A DNA stretch of 64,000 nucleotides, taken from assembly GCF_943372915.1 (NCBI RefSeq), contig NZ_CALSAN010000020.1:13562-77561 (forward strand), written 5' to 3'. The notes beneath the pieces are model-generated. The model was not told where the DNA came from, searched no databases, and saw nothing but the letters and a program-made list of their open reading frames with translations. The first letter of the stretch is position 1; the number at the start of each line of letters is the position of its first letter. The position numbers and the translations under genes were made by a program. Positions 59,099 to 64,000 of the stretch are shown one piece after another. This DNA comes from Ferrovibrio terrae_A. Lineage in GTDB: Bacteria; Pseudomonadota; Alphaproteobacteria; Ferrovibrionales; Ferrovibrionaceae.

Positions 59099-59875
59099 AT
59101 GACGGCATCCATTCGTGCGTTGAACAGCAGCCACGACCTGACCTGGCAGACCAAGGTGGATCTTGCGGCCGCCTATCGCCTGATTCACCGCCACGGCCTG
59201 GATGACAGCATCTACACCCATATCTCGGCCCGCCTGCCCGGCGGCCATGACCGCTTCCTGATCAATCCCTACGGCATGCGGTTCGAGGAGGTGAAGGCCT
59301 CCAACCTCGTTACCGTCGATATCGACGGCAAGGTGATCGAGGATCCGCTGGGCCTGGACATCAACCCGGCTGGCTTCACCATTCACAGCGCCATTCACTC
59401 CGCGCGGCCCGACGTGGTCTGCGTTCTGCACACCCACACGGTGGCCGGCGTTGCCGTCTCCTGCCAACAGGATGGGCTGCTGCCGCTCAATCAATGGTCA
59501 ATGCAGTTCCATGGCCGCATCGCCTATCACACCTATGAGGGCATTGCCCTCGATCTGGATGAACGCCAGCGCCTGATCGCCGATCTGGGCGACAAGTCGG
59601 TGTTTATCCTGCGCAACCACGGCCTACTCACCTGCGGTCGTTCGGTTTCTGAAGCCTTCAAGCTGATGTTCAACCTGGAGCGGTCCTGCCGCGCGCAGCT
59701 CGCCATCCAGTCGTCTGGCGCGCCGGTCGTGCAGGCGCCGCCGGGCATTCCAGAAAAAACAGCCGGTCAGTATGCCAAGGGCTATGACCGCGTAGAGGCC
59801 GGAAATGGCCCGGATATTGAATGGGAGGCTTTCAAGCGGATGTTGGAGCGTACCGATCCCGACTACTGCACCTGA
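59099..59875 (+). CDS. Class II aldolase/adducin family protein
   Basis: 258 residues from ATG 59099 (GGAGG 8 bp ahead; the frame opens at 58979). One aldolase II domain with zinc ligands in CVLHTHTVAG (HxH) and FILRNHGLLTCG (third His), and DSIYTHISARLPG near the start. Family members cleave or epimerise sugar phosphates, or act without phosphate on keto acids. No kinase is near, so a non-phosphorylated substrate is likely. First gene of the rightward operon with a second Dpp-type importer, 31 bp ahead of its receptor. Confidence 0.9.
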   Translation: MTASIRALNSSHDLTWQTKVDLAAAYRLIHRHGLDDSIYTHISARLPGGHDRFLINPYGMRFEEVKASNLVTVDIDGKVIEDPLGLDINPAGFTIHSAIHSARPDVVCVLHTHTVAGVAVSCQQDGLLPLNQWSMQFHGRIAYHTYEGIALDLDERQRLIADLGDKSVFILRNHGLLTCGRSVSEAFKLMFNLERSCRAQLAIQSSGAPVVQAPPGIPEKTAGQYAKGYDRVEAGNGPDIEWEAFKRMLERTDPDYCT

Positions 59876-59906
59876 ACCACGACCATTGCCACAGAGGGGG
59901 TTTGCT

Positions 59907-61469
59907 GTGCTGAAGAAAAGCTTGCTTGGTCTACTCGTTGCCACCGGTATTGCCACGTGCATTGCCGCCGGCGCCATGGCGCAAACACCGAAAGCTGGTG
60001 GCGTTGCCAATGTCATCATCCAGCCGGAACCGCCGGGCCTGATGCTGGCCATCACCCAGAACGGCCCGACCCAGATGGTGGCTGGCAATATCTATGACGG
60101 TCTGCTGCGCTACAGCCCGAAGCTGGAGCCGCTGCCGGGCCTGGCCGAAAGCTGGACCATCACTGATGAAGGCAAGACCTACACCTTCAAGCTGACCAAG
60201 GATGCCTCCTGGCATGATGGCAAGCCGTTTACGGCCGCCGACGTGCTGTTCACCGTTGAATTCATCAAGCAGACCAATCCGCGCGCACGCGCTAACCTGG
60301 CGCAGGTTGAAAGCGTCACGGCGCCGGACCCCTACACCGTGGTCTTCAAGCTGAAGCAGGCTTTCGGCCCGTTCATCGGCATTTTCGAGGTTGGCTCGAT
60401 GCCGATGGTGCCCAAGCACATTTACGACGGCATCGACTGGAAGACCGCGCCGGCGAACAACACGCCGATCGGCACCGGCCCCTACATGTTCAAGGAATGG
60501 CAGAAGGGCTCGTTCATCAAGCTGGTGAAAAACCCGAAGTACCATGTGAAGGGCAAGCCGTATCTGGACGAGATTTATTGGCACGTCATCCCTGATGCGG
60601 CCGCACGCTCGGTTGCCTTTGAAACCGGCAAGGTCGACATCCTGCCTGGCGGCTCGGTCGAAAATTTCGACGTGCCACGCCTGAGCAAGATGAAAGACGT
60701 CTGCGTCACCGGCAAGGGCTGGGAATATTTCGGCCCGCTGGCCTGGATGTGGCTGAACAACCGCCAGGGTCCGACCGCGAACAAGCTGTTCCGTCAGGCC
60801 GTGATGTATGCCATCGACCGCGACTTCGCCAAGAATGTGGTTTGGAACGGCCTGGGTGAAGTGGCTGTTGGCCCGATTTCATCCTCGACCCGCTTCTTCG
60901 ACAAGAGCCTGGCCAAATACAAGTATGATCCGGCCAAGGCCAAGGCCCTGCTGAAGGAAGCCGGTTATAAGGGCGAGAAGGTGCGCTTCATGCCGCTGCC
61001 CTATGGCGAGACCTGGACCCGCTGGGGCGAGGCCGTTCGCCAGAACCTGCAGGATGTGGGCATCAATCTCGAAGTCGTCGCCACCGACGTGCCTGGCTAT
61101 AACCAGAAGCTCGGCGAATGGGACTACGACATCGGCTTCAGCTATCTCTACCAGTATGGCGATCCGGCGCTCGGCGTCGGCCGCAGCTATGTCAGCTCGA
61201 ATATCGCCAAGGGTTCGCCGTTCAACAACGTTGAAGGCTATTCAAACCCGGAAGTCGATCGGCTGTTTGCTGAAGCTGCCACCGCCTTCCCCGATTCCAA
61301 GCGCCAGGAACTCTACAATCAGGTTACCAAAATCCTGATCGAGGAGGTTCCCGTTGCCTGGCTGCTGGAACTGGAATTCCCGACCATCACCAAGTGCAAG
61401 GTCAAGGATCTTGTCACCACCGGTATCGGCGTGAATGACGGCTTCCGCGACGCCTGGATCGACAAGTAA
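59907..61469 (+). CDS. Dipeptide-type ABC substrate-binding protein (second system)
   Basis: 520 residues from GTG 59907 (AGAGGGGG 6 bp ahead; the frame opens at 59805). Signal peptide LKKSLLGLLVATGIATCIAA, cleaved near AMA-Q (residue 25). Family 5 receptor: YTFKLTKDASWHDGKPFTAADVLF, NNTPIGTGPYMFKEWQKG, and C-terminal EEVPVAWLLELEFPTITKCKVKDL. Ligand unknown. It differs clearly from the leftward system's receptor, so the two importers are not a recent duplication. A 14-bp-stem hairpin follows the stop. Confidence 0.93.
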   Translation: MLKKSLLGLLVATGIATCIAAGAMAQTPKAGGVANVIIQPEPPGLMLAITQNGPTQMVAGNIYDGLLRYSPKLEPLPGLAESWTITDEGKTYTFKLTKDASWHDGKPFTAADVLFTVEFIKQTNPRARANLAQVESVTAPDPYTVVFKLKQAFGPFIGIFEVGSMPMVPKHIYDGIDWKTAPANNTPIGTGPYMFKEWQKGSFIKLVKNPKYHVKGKPYLDEIYWHVIPDAAARSVAFETGKVDILPGGSVENFDVPRLSKMKDVCVTGKGWEYFGPLAWMWLNNRQGPTANKLFRQAVMYAIDRDFAKNVVWNGLGEVAVGPISSSTRFFDKSLAKYKYDPAKAKALLKEAGYKGEKVRFMPLPYGETWTRWGEAVRQNLQDVGINLEVVATDVPGYNQKLGEWDYDIGFSYLYQYGDPALGVGRSYVSSNIAKGSPFNNVEGYSNPEVDRLFAEAATAFPDSKRQELYNQVTKILIEEVPVAWLLELEFPTITKCKVKDLVTTGIGVNDGFRDAWIDK

Positions 61470-61479
61470 GCAGCGCGTT

Positions 61480-61511
61480 CCGCCTGCGACAGCATCGGCT
61501 GTCGCAGGCGG
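61480..61511 (+). promoter_or_regulatory. Intercistronic stem-loop between second receptor and its permease
   Basis: CCGCCTGCGACAGC (61480-61493) pairs perfectly over 14 bp with GCTGTCGCAGGCGG (61498-61511), loop ATCG. No T-run follows (TCCCCTGC). The strongest hairpin in the window; fits an mRNA-stabilising 3' end for the receptor message. Confidence 0.75.
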
Positions 61512-61556
61512 TCCCCTGCTTCATACAGCCTTCCCCGCTTTCCCCAGATTGCCCTG

Positions 61557-62528
61557 ATGCTGTCATTTGTCGCCCAGCGCCTTATCAAGGCGGTGATCGT
61601 CCTGCTGGCGATCGTCGTCCTCAACTTCTTCCTGATCCGCGCCGCGCCCGGCGATCCGGCTACGGTGATGGCCGGTGAAGCCGGCGCCACCGACGAGTTG
61701 TTCGTTGCCCAGCTGCGCGAGAAATTCGGCCTCGACCGGCCGATGCATGAACAGCTGTTCTTCTATGTGAAGGGCATCGTCACCTTTGATCTCGGTTTCT
61801 CCTTCCGCCAGCAAATGCCGGTCTCGAAGCTGATCCTCGACCGCTTGCCCGCCACCCTGCTGCTGACTGGCACCGCCTTCCTGATCTCGCTCGGCATGGG
61901 CGTCCTGCTCGGCGGGATGGCAGCGCGACGCGCCGGTCGCTGGACCGACACGTTGATCACGACATTCTCTATGGTGTTTTACGCCACGCCGCTCTTCTGG
62001 GTGTCGCTGATGGGCATCCTGCTCTTCTCGGTGACACTCGAGTGGCTGCCCAGCTTTGGCTACGAGACCGTCGGTGCCGGCTATACCGGCCTGCGCCATG
62101 TCACCGATGTCGCGGCCCATCTGGTGCTGCCGGCATCGGCGCTCGGCCTGTTTTTCATGGCCACCTATACCCGCATGACCCGCGCCTCGATGCTGGAGGT
62201 CTCCCGCCTCGATTTCGTCAAGACGGCACGCGCGAAGGGCCTGGGCGATCGCGTCATCCAGCGCCGCCATGTGCTGCGCAACGCCCTGCTGCCGGTGGTG
62301 ACCCTGGCCGGACTGCAGGCCGGCACGCTGGTCGGCGGTGCGGTGCTCACCGAGACTGTGTTCGCTTGGCCCGGCATCGGCCGTTTGATGTATGACGCGC
62401 TGATCCAGCGCGACTACAACCTGCTGCTCGGCGTCTTCGTCGTGTCCTCGGCCATGGTGCTGGCCTTCAATCTGATCACCGACCTGATCTATCGCCTGGT
62501 CGACCCGCGTATCGAGATGAACACATGA
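61557..62528 (+). CDS. Dipeptide-type ABC transporter permease (DppB-like, second system)
   Basis: 323 residues with six helices. DppB features: RAAPGDPATVMAGEAG, FGLDRPMHEQLFFYVKGIVTFDLG, and TETVFAWPGIGRLMYDALIQRD. Begins 87 bp after the receptor stop; its own stop overlaps the DppC-like start (ATGA). Confidence 0.93.
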   Translation: MLSFVAQRLIKAVIVLLAIVVLNFFLIRAAPGDPATVMAGEAGATDELFVAQLREKFGLDRPMHEQLFFYVKGIVTFDLGFSFRQQMPVSKLILDRLPATLLLTGTAFLISLGMGVLLGGMAARRAGRWTDTLITTFSMVFYATPLFWVSLMGILLFSVTLEWLPSFGYETVGAGYTGLRHVTDVAAHLVLPASALGLFFMATYTRMTRASMLEVSRLDFVKTARAKGLGDRVIQRRHVLRNALLPVVTLAGLQAGTLVGGAVLTETVFAWPGIGRLMYDALIQRDYNLLLGVFVVSSAMVLAFNLITDLIYRLVDPRIEMNT

Positions 62529-63364
62529 GCAGCTTCTGGAAAACCCTGCTGCGGCATCCCGGCGCGGTGATCGGCCTCGTCATCATGGCGGTTGTCCTGT
62601 TCATTGCGATTTGTGGCCCATTCATCTTCCCAACCTCGCCCTGGCGCATGGTGCAACGGCCCTTCCTGGCGCCGATGGTGGCGCCCGGTTTCCCGTTCGG
62701 CACCGATGCCCTCGGTCGCGACGTGGCGGCCGGCCTGATCCACGGTGCGCGCGTGTCCCTGCTGGTCGGCCTGGTCTCGACGCTGGCAGCGCTGGCCATC
62801 GGTGTGCCGCTCGGTGCCATTGCCGGCTATGCCGGTGGCAAGGTGGATGATGCCCTGATGCGCTTTACCGAATTCTTCCAGACCGTGCCCAGTTTTGCGC
62901 TCGCCATCGTGCTGGTGGCAATCATGCAGCCCTCCATCGTCTCCATCGTTGCAGCCATAGCCATTGTCAGCTGGCCACCGGTTGCCAGACTGGTGCGTGG
63001 CGAAGTGCTGTCGCTGCGCAGCCGCGAATATGTGCAGGCGGCCATCGTCACCGGCCATACCAATGGCTGGATCATCTGGCGCGAAATCCTGCCCAACACG
63101 CTGTCGCCGATCATCGTGCTTGCCTCGCTGATGATCGCCACCGCGATCCTGCTCGAATCCTCGCTGTCCTTCCTCGGCCTCGGTGATCCGAACCTCATGT
63201 CCTGGGGCTATATGGTCGGCGCCGGCCGCACCGTGATCCGCCAGGCCTGGTGGATCACGGTGTTTCCCGGCATCGCCATCCTGCTGACTGTTCTGGCCCT
63301 CAACCTGATCGGTGAGGGCCTGAACGATGCGCTCAACCCGCGGCTTGCCAAGGAAGGTCGCTGA
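62525..63364 (+). CDS. Dipeptide-type ABC transporter permease (DppC-like, second system)
   Basis: 279 residues with six helices. GFPFGTDALGRDVAAGLIHGARVSL and the EAA-type loop QAAIVTGHTNGWIIWREILPNT, then SSLSFLGLGDPNLMSWGYMV. Translationally coupled to the DppB-like gene by a 4-bp overlap; the ATPase gene starts 2 bp after the stop. Confidence 0.93.
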   Translation: MSSFWKTLLRHPGAVIGLVIMAVVLFIAICGPFIFPTSPWRMVQRPFLAPMVAPGFPFGTDALGRDVAAGLIHGARVSLLVGLVSTLAALAIGVPLGAIAGYAGGKVDDALMRFTEFFQTVPSFALAIVLVAIMQPSIVSIVAAIAIVSWPPVARLVRGEVLSLRSREYVQAAIVTGHTNGWIIWREILPNTLSPIIVLASLMIATAILLESSLSFLGLGDPNLMSWGYMVGAGRTVIRQAWWITVFPGIAILLTVLALNLIGEGLNDALNPRLAKEGR

Positions 63365-63366
63365 GC

Positions 63367-64000
63367 ATGAGCACCCCCGTCATTGCCATCAAGAACCTGA
63401 AACTGGCGCTGCCCATTGGCGGCGACCGCGGCTTTGCCGTCGATGACGTCTCCTTCGACCTTGAGGCCGGCAAGATCCTCTGCGTGGTGGGCGAGTCCGG
63501 GTCTGGCAAATCGATGTGCGCGCATGCGCTGATGGGCCTGCTGCCGAAAGCCGTGAAGGCACAGGGCGGCGAGATCCTGTTCGAGGGCAAAAACCTGCTC
63601 GGACTGGATGAAGAAGCCTGGATGGCGCTACGCGGGCGGCGCATTGCCATGATCTTCCAGGAACCGATGACCGCACTCAATCCGCTGATGCGGATCGGCG
63701 ACCAGATGGCCGAGATGTTCGAGGCCCACGACCTGCTGACGCCGGCCGAGCGGCGCCAACGGGCGTTGGAACTGGCCCGCGAAGTCGGCCTGCCCGATCC
63801 CGAGCGCATCATCCGCGCCTATCCACACCAGCTGTCTGGCGGCCAGCGCCAGCGCGCCATGATTGCCATGGCACTGGCGCTGGAACCTTCTGTTCTGGTG
63901 GCGGATGAGCCGACCACGGCACTGGATGTCACAACCCAGGCGCAGATCCTGAAACTGGTGCGCGACCTGCAGCAGCGCCGCAATATGGCTGTGATGTTCA
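63367..64000 (+). CDS. Dipeptide-type ABC ATP-binding protein (DppD-like), cut by the window end
   Basis: 211 complete codons from ATG 63367; the frame is open at base 64000, so the rest lies outside. Walker A GESGSGKSM, Q-loop IFQEPMTALNPLMRIGDQM, signature LSGGQRQRAMIAMAL, Walker B VLVADEPTTALD. About two thirds of a normal DppD. It powers the second importer. Confidence 0.93.
   Translation, partial: MSTPVIAIKNLKLALPIGGDRGFAVDDVSFDLEAGKILCVVGESGSGKSMCAHALMGLLPKAVKAQGGEILFEGKNLLGLDEEAWMALRGRRIAMIFQEPMTALNPLMRIGDQMAEMFEAHDLLTPAERRQRALELAREVGLPDPERIIRAYPHQLSGGQRQRAMIAMALALEPSVLVADEPTTALDVTTQAQILKLVRDLQQRRNMAVMF

Overview
The window is a gene-dense, GC-rich stretch of an alphaproteobacterial chromosome, probably from a Rhodospirillales-like soil or water organism. 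Evidence for this is the COQ9 family protein, the purEK and rpsU sequences, the many ABC and TRAP uptake systems, and GNTR/AraC-controlled aromatic catabolism genes. There are no insertion sequences, phage genes, CRISPR arrays, tRNA or rRNA genes that I can see. No gene-free stretch exceeds 300 bases; the longest are 17755-18017 and 42731-42972.

Layout. 1-2624: end of a TAXI-type TRAP receptor and its fused permease. 2635-7065: two GH17-containing membrane proteins resembling the Bradyrhizobium NdvB/NdvC beta-1,3;1,6-glucan enzymes. 7290-16210: Lrp regulator with divergent EamA exporter, VOC protein, aminotransferase, Cys-rich lipoprotein, RlmI-like methyltransferase, HIT protein, SemiSWEET, orphan TAXI receptor, GST, M17 aminopeptidase. 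16213-25460: caspase-like exported protease, small membrane protein, TfoX-like protein, diguanylate cyclase, purEK, def-COQ9, rpsU and a twin-PAS histidine kinase. 25464-27900: three-gene exported cassette (amidohydrolase, YtkA-like protein, MauG-like dihaem protein). 28029-33793: branched-chain-type ABC transporter ending in a MetE-like methyltransferase.

From 33968 the window is catabolic. 33968-36765 holds a Rieske oxygenase, a GntR regulator and a reductase (VanAB-like). 36953-44073 holds an amidase, an FAD monooxygenase, a NitT/TauT-type ABC importer, a VOC protein and a divergent cyanurate hydrolase/barbiturase-family ring-opening amidohydrolase, which together suggest import and breakdown of a nitrogen heterocycle. 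44078-47610 holds an acyl-CoA dehydrogenase, an AraC regulator and pobA (4-hydroxybenzoate 3-hydroxylase).

The most striking unit runs leftward from 58979 to 47614: GntR regulator, acetylpolyamine amidohydrolase-like deacetylase, diaminopropionate ammonia-lyase, N-carbamoyl-amino-acid hydrolase, a small AtzG/GatC-like protein, an amidase and a complete Dpp-type ABC importer. Read together, these enzymes could strip acetyl, carbamoyl or other acyl groups from an imported derivative of 2,3-diaminopropionate and then break diaminopropionate to pyruvate and ammonia. A class II aldolase and a second Dpp-type importer (59099 to the window end) diverge from the same regulator across a tandem TTGTCGAC/TGTCGACA operator-like site.

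A recurring regulatory theme is a strong hairpin in every spacer between a solute-binding-protein gene and its permease gene (483-516, 32569-32596, 51528-51557, 61480-61511).
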